DNA of 64,000 nt, taken from Actinomycetota bacterium (GTDB lineage: Bacteria; Actinomycetota; Acidimicrobiia; Acidimicrobiales; Ilumatobacteraceae). The stretch is from contig WLJO01000002.1 in assembly GCA_009701715.1 (NCBI GenBank), positions 62,001 to 126,000 of the forward strand, written 5' to 3'. The notes under the pieces were generated by a model that did no database searches, was not told the origin of the DNA, and saw only the letters and a list, made by a program, of their open reading frames with translations. Shown here one piece after another: positions 23,545 to 32,347 of this stretch; the stretch's first letter is position 1, and every line of letters starts with the position of its first letter. The translations under genes were made by a program, and so were the position numbers.

Positions 23545-25134
23545 CTAGCCCGGGCAGGAGGCGGCGGAAACGGGTGCGGGCGATGACGGAGGCCGAACCC
23601 GTTCCGCCGTCACCACATCCACCTCGTCGAGGCGCACAACGAATTCCTCGCGCAACAGGTGCTCGAGCAGGCGGGCCTGCGTCGGATCGGACTCCACGTA
23701 GCGACGGTCCACCACGATCCATTGCACGCTCGCGGGGTCGGGGAGGCGGTCAATGTTGCAGATTCCCCAGTTCGTCCCGATCCAGGGATTCGGCCATTCG
23801 TACACCTCATCGCGATGTGCGAGATGAGGATTGACGTTGAACGATGCGCTGACCGACGCGTTCGGCGGGACGAGCGCGACGGCGTTGGCCTTCGCCGTCG
23901 CGATGGCCCAGTCACCCTGCGTGTCGAGATTCCCGAACAGGATGTCGAAATATCCCTCGGAGCTGCTGTGGGGCCAATAGCCCTTGTCGAAGTTCCGGGT
24001 GCCGGGCCCGACTCCCCAGGAGACGGCGGAGATCAGCGACGTGACGGCAATCGTGCCGACGGCGAGGTTCCGTCGCCACGGCACACGGAGGCGGCGGATG
24101 GCTTCGACGGTCGCGATGAACGTCACCGCGAGCGGGATCGCGACGTAGTGGTAGCGGTAGTCCTGCACCCAAGGGATACCGGCGATGACCACGGCTAGGA
24201 GCATTGGGGCCGCCAGTAACAGCGTGTCGGCGGCGATAAACGGCACGAACGCAACGGGGAACCACAGCCGGAGATACAACGCTCGGCGTGAACCCGCGGT
24301 GACGTCGCCCCAGAACCTCGAGGGATGCCGCAGAATGGTCCTGATCACGCTCCCCATGGATCCGCCATACTCGGAGAAGAAGTGGCCCTCGTAGAACGGG
24401 CCAGCCGGGTTGCGCCACGGGATCAACACCTTGGTAACTGCGACGTACCACAGGGCAGCGGCTCCGGCGATATAGCCCCCGAGCCGGAGTTGTTTCCGGG
24501 CCAGAACCAACAGGCCGAGGACGAGGTACACGAGGGCGACGTCCTCCTTGCACGACATCGCGAGGATCGTCAACGCCCAGAACAGCTTCCACCGTTGCGT
24601 CCGCCAGGCCCAGTACGACAGGACGATCGGCCCGATCGCGAACGTCTCGGGGTGGAAGTACTCCCAACTTAAGAACTGCATGCTCGGGTGCAGGAGCAAC
24701 GCGCTGGCGAGCACGACCCCGATCCATCTCGATCTGGTGATGATGTCCCGACAGAGCAGGTGCACCCCGATCGCGCCAGCGACCTGCGACGTCAACTGAG
24801 CCGCGAGCAGGAACTTGGCGCCAGCCCCCAACCAATAGAACGGGACAAACAGGTAGAACACAACGTTCCCGTGGTGGCCCCATACGTCCAGCCCACGCAG
24901 CGTGATGAACGGATCCCTACAGCGAGAGACAAGCCAGATCGCCTGGTCGAACAGACCGAGGTCGAAGCCGAAGGTCCAGAAGCGATCGTGGCGGAGTGCG
25001 CCCAGTCGGTAGAACGTCGCCCACCACAGCAGCACAATCCACGTCAGGACCAGAACCTGACGGTGGCGGTACGCCCAGCGGCTGGCTGCCTGCCAACGGG
25101 TGGCCGACAAGGACTCGTCGAGCGGCTCGGTCAT
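23545..25134 (-). CDS. DUF2079 polytopic membrane protein
   Basis: Large integral membrane protein of unknown substrate in the DUF2079 family, thought by its topology to resemble GT-C glycosyltransferases. The 529-residue protein shows about ten hydrophobic segments between residues 25 and 390, family-like motifs ([31 protein letters not shown]-like [12 protein letters not shown]) and an extracellular C-terminal part (about 400-529). Start at ATG 25134 overlaps the aroE stop (ATGA). Its place between aroE and aroC is not functional evidence; a role in envelope glycosylation is inference only. Confidence 0.8.
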   Translation of the reverse strand: MTEPLDESLSATRWQAASRWAYRHRQVLVLTWIVLLWWATFYRLGALRHDRFWTFGFDLGLFDQAIWLVSRCRDPFITLRGLDVWGHHGNVVFYLFVPFYWLGAGAKFLLAAQLTSQVAGAIGVHLLCRDIITRSRWIGVVLASALLLHPSMQFLSWEYFHPETFAIGPIVLSYWAWRTQRWKLFWALTILAMSCKEDVALVYLVLGLLVLARKQLRLGGYIAGAAALWYVAVTKVLIPWRNPAGPFYEGHFFSEYGGSMGSVIRTILRHPSRFWGDVTAGSRRALYLRLWFPVAFVPFIAADTLLLAAPMLLAVVIAGIPWVQDYRYHYVAIPLAVTFIATVEAIRRLRVPWRRNLAVGTIAVTSLISAVSWGVGPGTRNFDKGYWPHSSSEGYFDILFGNLDTQGDWAIATAKANAVALVPPNASVSASFNVNPHLAHRDEVYEWPNPWIGTNWGICNIDRLPDPASVQWIVVDRRYVESDPTQARLLEHLLREEFVVRLDEVDVVTAERVRPPSSPAPVSAASCPG

Positions 25135-25973
25135 AACCTTCGTCGTTCGAGCTCCGCCTCGGCGGCGGCACGCATTGCCGCTATAGGGGCAGGTGTGCCG
25201 GTCCACAGCTCGAATTGGCGACCCGCCTGATGCACGAGCATCCCAAGCCCGTCGAGTGCGCGCGCCCCGGCGAACCGAGCCGCCCGAAGCAGGGCCGTGT
25301 CGAGAGGGTGGTACACGAGGTCCGCTACCACTTGCCCTGAACGAAGGCGGTCACCGCCTATCGGCATCTCCTCGGTACCCAGACCGACGGACGTGGCATT
25401 CACCACGAGGTCCGCTCGGGCAATGTCGGCGAGCGTTCCGGATCGACCTACCTTCCCGCCGAGGGACGCCGCCTCAACGGCGCGGGCTTCGGTCCGATTC
25501 ACCACCGCGATTCCTGCCGCGCCCGCTCGCGCGAGCGCCTCGATCACCGAGCGAGCAGCGCCCCCGGCACCAAGGACGACGACGCTGAGCCCCGAGGGGT
25601 CGACCCCTGCGTCGAGGCGAAGCGAGTCCACGAACCCGTCACCGTCGGTGTTGTGCCCGATCAGCCGGCCATCGACTAGCTGTACACAGTTGACGGCGCG
25701 CATTCGCTCCGCTGCGAGCGAGCGTTCGTCAACGAAATCATGGACCGCGTCCTTGTGGGGCATGGTGACCGACAGGCCTGCGATCCCGAACGCTCGCATC
25801 CCTTCGAGTGCGGCGGCTGCCGAACCCGACGACACTTCGAGCGCGACATAGACCCAGTCAAGGCCGCACTCATCAAATCCCGCATTGTGGATCGCCGGGC
25901 TCAACGAATGACGAACCGGGCTCCCGATCACGCCGGCAAGCCGCGTGGAACCTGTGACGGGCGGACGGCTCAC
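25131..25973 (-). CDS. aroE: Shikimate dehydrogenase
   Basis: NADPH-dependent reduction of 3-dehydroshikimate. Shikimate-binding SPVRHSLSPAIHN, catalytic Lys in VTMPHKDAV and Asp in NTDGDGF, then the nucleotide-binding VVLGAGGAARSVIEALA and NRTEARA. Length 280 residues. GTG start overlaps the mltG stop (GTGA). It belongs to an alaS-ruvX-mltG-aroE run that is conserved in actinobacteria. Confidence 0.95.
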   Translation of the reverse strand: MSRPPVTGSTRLAGVIGSPVRHSLSPAIHNAGFDECGLDWVYVALEVSSGSAAAALEGMRAFGIAGLSVTMPHKDAVHDFVDERSLAAERMRAVNCVQLVDGRLIGHNTDGDGFVDSLRLDAGVDPSGLSVVVLGAGGAARSVIEALARAGAAGIAVVNRTEARAVEAASLGGKVGRSGTLADIARADLVVNATSVGLGTEEMPIGGDRLRSGQVVADLVYHPLDTALLRAARFAGARALDGLGMLVHQAGRQFELWTGTPAPIAAMRAAAEAELERRRL

Positions 25974-27199
25974 GAGAGCAGCCCCGCCGCACGTGCGCGT
26001 TTGACGTTCTCGTCATGCTGCTCCGGCGTCGCGGAGAATACGTGATGTCCAGCCTTGTCCGAGAGCACGTAATAGAGATACCGGCATTTCGTCGGGTCCA
26101 GCAGCGAACGGCAGATTGGGTCACCGGGTGATGGATCTACCGACGGGTTGAGCGCAGCCCGGATCGAAGCCCGACCCGGGTTCGCGATCGGTGTCGGCGG
26201 CAGGCCCGGGTACACGTAGGTGTTGTACGGGGAATCAAGTCGACGCAAGGTGGCGAACGGTGTCCGCGGGTCGTGGCCGTAGTACAGCGAGGCGTCGACC
26301 TCGAGACGCATCCCGAGTTCCAGACGGTTCAGGATGACCCGCGCGATCCGGGGGCGGTCCTCGTCGAAACGTGCTTCGCGCTCGATCAGCGACGCCACGA
26401 TCAGAACCTCGTACGGGCTGAGGGGACCACGCAGCAACGGGTCGTCGAGACCCTCCTGACGGCCCACGCGCTCGGTGAGGCGGAGCATTCGAGCAACCAC
26501 CTGCCGCTCGGATTCGGCGTTGGACACCTGATAGGTGTCGGGGAACAGCAGACCCTCGAGCGACCGGATGCCCGGTGGAAGGAACTCCGAGGTGACCTCA
26601 CCGTCGCGCGTGGCAGCGAGGAACTGGTCGGAACGCAGGCGCGGCATCTTCACTGCGAGGCGCGCGGCCATCTGGGCGACCGTGTAACCCTCGGGAAAGG
26701 TGACCGATGTGAAGGTTGCGTTCGGTGAGCGCCTCAATGCGGCAGCGAGGTTCCCCATCGTGTCGAGGGGTCTCAGGGTGTAGTAACCCGGCTCGGGCTC
26801 CAGTCCCCCGTTTCGCTTGGCATACCACTGGAACACACCGGAATGCCGGATGAATCCCGTTGCCCGCAGGCGGGTGGACACCGAGACGAGATCGTCCCCC
26901 TGCTCGACCACGAAAGTTGCAGCCTCACCGCGCTCGCCCGGCGGGTTGATCTGGACGATGACCCAGAGACCAACCGCTCCGGTAACCAGTGCCCCAACCA
27001 GCGCAAGTGCCACGACGGCGAGCAGGATCCGTTTCACGAGTCTGGCGCGAGGCGTCGGTCGACTCGTCTCGGCCGAGGTGAGTCCCGGCGGGTCGTCCCA
27101 CGGGTCGTCCACCCAACCAAGTTCCGGAGCAGGGCCGGTCCCAGCGGCGACCTCGTACCACGGTGCAGATTCGCTGTCGCTGCCCCGAAGGTCCGTCAC
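25970..27199 (-). CDS. mltG: Endolytic peptidoglycan transglycosylase MltG
   Basis: Membrane-anchored enzyme that cuts nascent glycan strands and sets their length. The 409-residue protein has a cytoplasmic tail of about 45 residues, one transmembrane segment (ILLAVVALALVGALVTGAVG), a LysM-like region (TFVVEQGDDLVSVSTRL) and the YceG catalytic domain with the active Glu in ASLIEREARFDEDRPRIA and the late motif SPYNTYVYPGLPPTPIANPG. The GTG at 27199 overlaps the ruvX stop (GTGA); upstream in-frame sequence belongs to ruvX. Confidence 0.94.
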   Translation of the reverse strand: MTDLRGSDSESAPWYEVAAGTGPAPELGWVDDPWDDPPGLTSAETSRPTPRARLVKRILLAVVALALVGALVTGAVGLWVIVQINPPGERGEAATFVVEQGDDLVSVSTRLRATGFIRHSGVFQWYAKRNGGLEPEPGYYTLRPLDTMGNLAAALRRSPNATFTSVTFPEGYTVAQMAARLAVKMPRLRSDQFLAATRDGEVTSEFLPPGIRSLEGLLFPDTYQVSNAESERQVVARMLRLTERVGRQEGLDDPLLRGPLSPYEVLIVASLIEREARFDEDRPRIARVILNRLELGMRLEVDASLYYGHDPRTPFATLRRLDSPYNTYVYPGLPPTPIANPGRASIRAALNPSVDPSPGDPICRSLLDPTKCRYLYYVLSDKAGHHVFSATPEQHDENVKRARAAGLLS

Positions 27200-27651
27200 C
27201 CGGCACTCTCCCGCCGGAGTCGCTCGCGCCTCGCGTCGAGCCACGCCTGGAGCAGCACGGTTGCCGCCACTTTGTCGACCACCTTGCGTCGGTCGACGGC
27301 GCGCATTCCGGCTTGCATGAGTACCTGATCCGCAGCGACCGTGGTGAGGCGTTCGTCGTAGGTCTCCACCGGCACGGCGAGAACCGTAGCCAGCGTCTTG
27401 CACTCCGCGACCGCGGCCCTCGCAGCCGGGCCGAGTGTGCCGTCGAGGCTGAGCGGTAGCCCGACAACCACCACGTCCACCTCCTCCTCCACCGCCAGCA
27501 GGGCGATCGTTCGGTAATCGTCCTCACGCCGCGCCGATCGATGGATCACCAACAGGGGGTTGGCGATCGTCCCGCTCGAGTCCGAGACCGACACACCGAT
27601 GCGCTTGGAGCCGAGGTCCAATCCGAGGGCGCGGAACCTCGTGCGATCCAC
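27196..27651 (-). CDS. ruvX: RuvX/YqgF family putative Holliday junction resolvase / 16S rRNA processing nuclease
   Basis: RNase H-fold protein of the YqgF family, linked to 16S rRNA 5' maturation and, in some species, to Holliday junction cleavage. The motif LGLDLGSKRIGVSVSD holds the first catalytic Asp, VVVGLPLSLDG the second acidic region and YDERLTT the Glu. GTG at 27651, 4 nt after the alaS stop, gives 151 residues, the usual size; the longer frame is alaS sequence read out of frame. Confidence 0.92.
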   Translation of the reverse strand: MDRTRFRALGLDLGSKRIGVSVSDSSGTIANPLLVIHRSARREDDYRTIALLAVEEEVDVVVVGLPLSLDGTLGPAARAAVAECKTLATVLAVPVETYDERLTTVAADQVLMQAGMRAVDRRKVVDKVAATVLLQAWLDARRERLRRESAG

Positions 27652-27655
27652 CCGA

Positions 27656-30271
27656 TCAGCCGCCGCGGAGCGCGTCGACGGCGGACCGCGCAAACTCGAG
27701 AGCAAGGTCGATCCCCGTGGGATCCTTGCCGCCCGCGACAGCGATATCGCCCTTGCCGCCCCCGCCGCCGCCCACTGCGCGGGCTGCATCCTTCACGAGG
27801 TCCCCGGCGTTGACGTCGAGCGCCTTGCCCACCGCAGACGCGAGGGCAACGCCTCCGGTGTCTGTGATCCCGATGAGCACCACGATCTCGACTCCGGTCT
27901 GGCGCACCGCAAGCGCGAGATCCCGGAGATCGGACTGCGGGAGGCCGTCCACCCTGGCTACGACACTTCCGTTTGTTGCGGCGGCAGCCAACTCTGTTGC
28001 CCGGCCGGCTGCTGCCCTGCTGCGCAGTACCTTCAGCTCGTCCTGCAGCGCCCTGATCTCGTCGAGCTTTCGCTGAACCCCGGCGACCAGTTCGTCAGGC
28101 TTGGAGCCGACCAGACGCGAGACCTCGGACACCATCCGGCTCTCGCGCTGCAGCAGTGCAACGCTGGCCGAACCCGTAACCGCCTCGAGACGGCGCACGC
28201 CCGAGGCGATCGAACCCTCACCCACAATCTTGATCATGCCGATATCACCGGTGGCGCGGACGTGGGTGCCGCCACAGAGCTCGGTGCTGTTACCGCCCGC
28301 CTCCAGCACGCGGACGACATCGCCGTACTTGTCGCCGAAGAACGCTATGGCGCCCATCGCTGTCGCCTCGTCCTTGGTGGTCTCGTAGGCGCGAACCGGA
28401 TCGTTGGCCAGCACCTCACGATTGGCGAGGCGTTCAATCTGCTCGATCTCGGCAGCCGTCACTGCCTGGAAGTGGCTGAAGTCAAACCGCAGCCGATCGG
28501 GGCTTACCATGGAACCCTGCTGTTTCACGTGGTCGCCGAGCACCTCACGCAGTGCCCAGTGCAGCAGGTGTGTGCTGGTGTGGTTGCGCCGGATGGCGGA
28601 CCGACGGTCCACGTCGATGCTGGCCTGGGCCGGCTGACCTGCGTCCACACTTCCCGCCGAGATCCTGCCCGTGTGCCGGCGGAGTCCGGGCAGCGCGAAC
28701 GTCGTGTCAGCGACCTCGACGGTTCCGGAGCCGGTCACGAGCAGTCCGGTGTCGCCCACCTGACCGCCGCTCTCTGCGTAGAAGGGAGAGCGGTCGAGAA
28801 ACACCTCCACGGTGTCGTCGTCGCCCGGGATGATCGCGAGGATGCGAGCCTCGCACGAGTCGTCTGAGTAGCCGACGAACTCTGTGACACCGAACTGGTC
28901 CACGATCTCGCGGTAGGCCACGAGGCGATCCTCGCCCACGTTTCCGCTCTTGCGCGCCTGCTTGGCCCGCTCTCGCTGCTGGGTCATCTCTGCATCGAAC
29001 CCGGGAAGGTCGACGGTGACCCCGCGCTCAGCGGTTACCTCAGTCGTCACTTCGAGCGGGAACCCGTACGTGTCGTGGAGCATGAACGCGGTAGCTCCGC
29101 TGATCTGGTTGTGCCCCTCCCCCAGTTCCCTGTCGAGGATGGCAAGGCCGTTCTTGAGGGTGCGCCGGAATGCCTCTTCCTCGCGGGTCATCACCTTGAG
29201 GATGAAGTCACGGTTTTTCAGCAGGTCCGGATAGGCCTCGCCCATCACGTCGACGGCCGTGTTGGCGAGCGACGGCATGACCAACTTGTCACCACCCAGC
29301 AGGTAGGCGAAACGAATCGCCCGCCGCAGGATCCGACGGAGCACATAGCCGCGCGCCTCGTTGGAGGGAAGCACCCCGTCGTTGATGAGCATCGAGCCTG
29401 AACGCGCGTGCTCGGCGAGAACGCGCAGGGCGAACGAATCGCGATCTGAATAATCGCCAACGGTGTAGCGCTTTCCGGTCAGTGAGGACGCCTGATCGAT
29501 GAGCGGGGCCATCAGATCGGTTTCCCACACAGCGTCTTTACCCTGGATGAGCGTGAGGATCCGTTCGAGCCCGGCACCTGTGTCGATCGACGGCTTGGGC
29601 AGCGGCGTGCGGGTTCCATCGGGCGCCTGGTTGTACTGCATGAACACGAGGTTCCAGAACTCCATGTACCGGTCACCGTGAGGGTCGTGCAGCGGGCCGC
29701 CCTCGGGGCCGAACGCCGGTCCTCGGTCGAAATGCAGCTCCGAACACGGGCCACACGGACCGGTATCGCCCATCTGCCAGAAGTTGTCCTTGTCCCCCAG
29801 ACGCTGAATGCGGTTCATCGGGACGCCGACCTGCTCATGCCAGATCTGCTCGGCCTCATCGTCGCCGGTGTGAACCGTCACCCAAATCCGGTCCGCGTCG
29901 AACCCGAATACCTCGGTGACCAGTTCCCAGCTCCACGGGATCGCGTCGGTCTTGAAATAGTCACCAAAGCTGAAGTTACCGAGCATCTCGAAAAACACGA
30001 GATGGCGTTTCGTGCGCCCCACATCATCCAGGTCGTTGTGCTTGCCGCCAGCCCGCGCACACTTCTGCACACTCGCTGCCCGTCGGTACGGGGGTGCTTC
30101 GTCGCCCGTGAAAAACGGCTTGAACGGCACCATCCCTGCAACCGTGAACAGGATCGACGGGTCGTGTGGGATCAGGCTCGCCGACGGGACGACGGTGTGC
30201 GCCTTCTCCGCGAAGAAGGTAGTCCAAGCAGTCCGGAGGTCGTTGGCGGTTCGAATGGTTTGGCGGGCCAT
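27656..30271 (-). CDS. alaS: Alanyl-tRNA synthetase
   Basis: Charges tRNA-Ala and edits mischarged Ser and Gly. The 871-residue enzyme has the class II core with SASLIPHDPSILFTVAGM and the motif around RRAASVQKCARAGGKHNDL, the tRNA-recognition helical region, the editing domain metal site HTSTHLLHWALRE with CGGTHV, and the C-terminal oligomerisation (C-Ala) domain ending GGGGGGKGDIAVAGG. It starts the alaS-ruvX-mltG-aroE unit; a TAGGCT hexamer lies 9 nt before the ATG. Confidence 0.97.
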   Translation of the reverse strand: MARQTIRTANDLRTAWTTFFAEKAHTVVPSASLIPHDPSILFTVAGMVPFKPFFTGDEAPPYRRAASVQKCARAGGKHNDLDDVGRTKRHLVFFEMLGNFSFGDYFKTDAIPWSWELVTEVFGFDADRIWVTVHTGDDEAEQIWHEQVGVPMNRIQRLGDKDNFWQMGDTGPCGPCSELHFDRGPAFGPEGGPLHDPHGDRYMEFWNLVFMQYNQAPDGTRTPLPKPSIDTGAGLERILTLIQGKDAVWETDLMAPLIDQASSLTGKRYTVGDYSDRDSFALRVLAEHARSGSMLINDGVLPSNEARGYVLRRILRRAIRFAYLLGGDKLVMPSLANTAVDVMGEAYPDLLKNRDFILKVMTREEEAFRRTLKNGLAILDRELGEGHNQISGATAFMLHDTYGFPLEVTTEVTAERGVTVDLPGFDAEMTQQRERAKQARKSGNVGEDRLVAYREIVDQFGVTEFVGYSDDSCEARILAIIPGDDDTVEVFLDRSPFYAESGGQVGDTGLLVTGSGTVEVADTTFALPGLRRHTGRISAGSVDAGQPAQASIDVDRRSAIRRNHTSTHLLHWALREVLGDHVKQQGSMVSPDRLRFDFSHFQAVTAAEIEQIERLANREVLANDPVRAYETTKDEATAMGAIAFFGDKYGDVVRVLEAGGNSTELCGGTHVRATGDIGMIKIVGEGSIASGVRRLEAVTGSASVALLQRESRMVSEVSRLVGSKPDELVAGVQRKLDEIRALQDELKVLRSRAAAGRATELAAAATNGSVVARVDGLPQSDLRDLALAVRQTGVEIVVLIGITDTGGVALASAVGKALDVNAGDLVKDAARAVGGGGGGKGDIAVAGGKDPTGIDLALEFARSAVDALRGG

Positions 30272-30280
30272 GGGAACCAG

Positions 30281-30286
30281 AGCCTA
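30281..30286 (-). promoter_or_regulatory. -10 hexamer TAGGCT for alaS (leaderless type)
   Basis: TAGGCT on the minus strand ends 9 nt before the alaS ATG in the 43-bp gap after the small membrane-protein gene. The gap is too short for a T-box. Confidence 0.45.
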
Positions 30287-30314
30287 CGACGTGACCGCCC
30301 GCGGCCGAGGGCTT

Positions 30315-30641
30315 TCAGGCACGCTTGCGAACCGGACGGCGGTCCCGATACGACCGGAGGACCACGACGCGCCCGGGTTCCACCGACACAATCTCGCTCT
30401 CGTTCTCGCCCAATCCGAGGTCTCCGCGCAGTTCGGTCTCCCTCGAGCGCATTGCGTCACGCCCCTCACGGACGGCGTCTCGGACATCGTCGACACGGGC
30501 CCGAACCTGCCCGACGACGCCCTTGGCGACATTCACCGGTTTGAGGGTCTCTGCCTTGGCCCGGACCTGCTTGTAGCCGTAGGCCACACCGGTGATACCG
30601 GCAACGACTCCGCTCAAGAACCACGTGAGACGCTTGATCAT
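30315..30641 (-). CDS. Small membrane-anchored protein of unknown function
   Basis: 108 residues: an N-terminal hydrophobic segment (about 4-22, FLSGVVAGITGVAYGYKQV) and then a charged, probably coiled helical region rich in Arg, Glu and Val (VGQVRARVDDVRDAVREGRD), with a basic C-terminus. No catalytic motif is visible. It is coupled by ATGA to the DUF948 gene, and similar small genes sit beside alaS in other actinobacteria, which argues that it is a real gene. Confidence 0.7.
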   Translation of the reverse strand: MIKRLTWFLSGVVAGITGVAYGYKQVRAKAETLKPVNVAKGVVGQVRARVDDVRDAVREGRDAMRSRETELRGDLGLGENESEIVSVEPGRVVVLRSYRDRRPVRKRA

Positions 30642-31048
30642 GAAGCCTTCCGGCCGCGCTTGATCCCCTTGCGCTCCAGACGTCGGAGGCGTCGTACGCC
30701 CTGAGCCGTACCGGACGCGAGGGCGACGGTCTTGATGACCGGGGTGGCAAGGGCGCCGCGCACGATCCTCGAGCCACCGGATACTGCGTCGGTGATCGCC
30801 TCTGCCGAGCCGAGCACGCGGTCGAATCGATCGAGATCTTCCCTCGCCCGGGACATCGAGTCACGGGCATCGCCCACGGATTCCCGAAGCTCGGCAAGCA
30901 ACGGCTGGGTCTCGTCCCTCCACCGCTGCACGTCGCTGCGCAGCTCACGCATCGCGTCGAGCACCCTCAGGAGCGTCACGATGAGGGCTGCGAACCCGAC
31001 GCAACAGAGCAATGCGGCCACTACCAGAGCAAGATCGCCTGCACTCAC
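30638..31048 (-). CDS. DUF948 family membrane protein
   Basis: 136 residues: one N-terminal transmembrane helix (LALVVAALLCCVGFAALIVTLL) followed by an amphipathic, probably coiled-coil region (RVLDAMRELRSDVQRWRDE) and a basic tail. This is the DUF948 layout, with no known enzymatic role. The GTG start overlaps the rarA stop (GTGA), and the downstream small membrane protein shares the same layout, so the two may work as a pair. Confidence 0.75.
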   Translation of the reverse strand: MSAGDLALVVAALLCCVGFAALIVTLLRVLDAMRELRSDVQRWRDETQPLLAELRESVGDARDSMSRAREDLDRFDRVLGSAEAITDAVSGGSRIVRGALATPVIKTVALASGTAQGVRRLRRLERKGIKRGRKAS

Positions 31049-32343
31049 TGTCCCTCCTCCCGGTGGCGCCGGAGACGCTCGGCCACCTCGATCTCCTGCC
31101 CCCGATCGCTGGGCTCGTAGTACCGCTGCCCGCTATCGCCCGAGGGGCCGTACTGCTGCTCGACCCAACCGGTCGGCGCGTCATGAGGGTACACATAGTC
31201 AGTGCCGTGGCCGAGTGATGCGGCGCCCCGGTAGTGGGCGTCGCGCAGGTGTGCGGGCACCTCGCCCGTTTTCCCCTCGGCAACGTCGCTGCGCGCGTTC
31301 CAGATCGCGAGGGCAGAGCGATTACTTTTGGGCGCCGCTGCCAGGTGGATACATGCCTGCGCCAGGCTCAGCTGTGCCTCGGGCAGACCGACAAAGTCCA
31401 GCGCATGAGCGGCCGCAACCGCAACCAGCAGTGCGGTCGGGTCTGCCTGACCGATGTCCTCGCTCGCGAAGATCACCATCCTGCGGGCGATGAACCGGGC
31501 GTCCTCGCCCGCCTCGAGCATGCGTGCGAGCCAGTGGACTGCCGCATCCGGGTCGCTGCCGCGCATCGACTTGATGAAGGCGCTCACGACGTCGTAATGG
31601 TCATCCCTGCCGTAGCGCAATGCCGAGGTGCTGAGTGCTGCCTCGGCATGCTCGAGCCTCACCGGGCCCGGTGAGGCGAGCGCGCAAGCGACTTCCAGTG
31701 CGGTCAGCACCTGCCGCCCGTCCCCGCTCACACGCGAACGGAGCAGTTCGAGAGCATCCTCGTCAGCAACAACACCCTCGGCCTCAAGACCCCGTCGGAG
31801 GAGCAACGACACTGCCTCCTCGTCGAGGGGCTCCAGCCGGAACAGCGTCGAGCGCGAGCGCAGCGGAGCGTTCACCTCGAAGAACGGGTTCTCCGTTGTG
31901 GCACCGATGAGCGTGAGCGTCCCGTCCTCAACAGCAGGAAGCAGCGCGTCCTGCTGGGACTTGTTGAACCGGTGTACCTCATCAAGGAAGAGGATCGTCC
32001 GCCGACCCTGCTCTCCGAGGCGACCGCGGGCCCGCTCGATGACCTCTCGAACGTCCTTCACCCCCGCAGTAACGGCAGACAGTTGCTCGAAGGCGCGCTC
32101 GGTGGTTCGTGCGATGACGAGCGCAAGGGTGGTCTTTCCCGTTCCGGGTGGCCCCCACAGGATCGTCGAGGTGAGGCGATCCTGCTCGACCAGGCGACGG
32201 AGTGGCCGGCCCGGGCCGATCAGGTGCTGTTGGCCGACGACATCGTCGAGGGACTGGGGGCGGAGACGGGCTGCAAGCGGAGCCCGAGCGCGCAGGTGTT
32301 CCTCTGCGGCCGCGCTGAACAAGTCCCCTCCGCCAGCGGCCAC
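31045..32343 (-). CDS. rarA: Replication-associated recombination protein A (RarA/MgsA)
   Basis: AAA+ ATPase that acts at stalled replication forks. Walker A WGPPGTGKTTLALVIA, Walker B ILFLDEVHRFNKSQQD, sensor region LIGATTENPFFEV with the arginine finger in LRSRSTLF, and the C-terminal MgsA domain with HWLARMLEAGEDARFIARR. The 432 residues match the family. It follows aspS by 4 bp and lies at the end of the hisS-aspS unit. Confidence 0.96.
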   Translation of the reverse strand: MAAGGGDLFSAAAEEHLRARAPLAARLRPQSLDDVVGQQHLIGPGRPLRRLVEQDRLTSTILWGPPGTGKTTLALVIARTTERAFEQLSAVTAGVKDVREVIERARGRLGEQGRRTILFLDEVHRFNKSQQDALLPAVEDGTLTLIGATTENPFFEVNAPLRSRSTLFRLEPLDEEAVSLLLRRGLEAEGVVADEDALELLRSRVSGDGRQVLTALEVACALASPGPVRLEHAEAALSTSALRYGRDDHYDVVSAFIKSMRGSDPDAAVHWLARMLEAGEDARFIARRMVIFASEDIGQADPTALLVAVAAAHALDFVGLPEAQLSLAQACIHLAAAPKSNRSALAIWNARSDVAEGKTGEVPAHLRDAHYRGAASLGHGTDYVYPHDAPTGWVEQQYGPSGDSGQRYYEPSDRGQEIEVAERLRRHREEGQ

Positions 32344-32347
32344 GGCG

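Noticed and set aside
30272-30314. T-box leaders before alaS, hisS or thrS
   Set aside because: Gaps of 43, 49 and 52 bp are far too short, and each holds a -10 hexamer close to the start codon.
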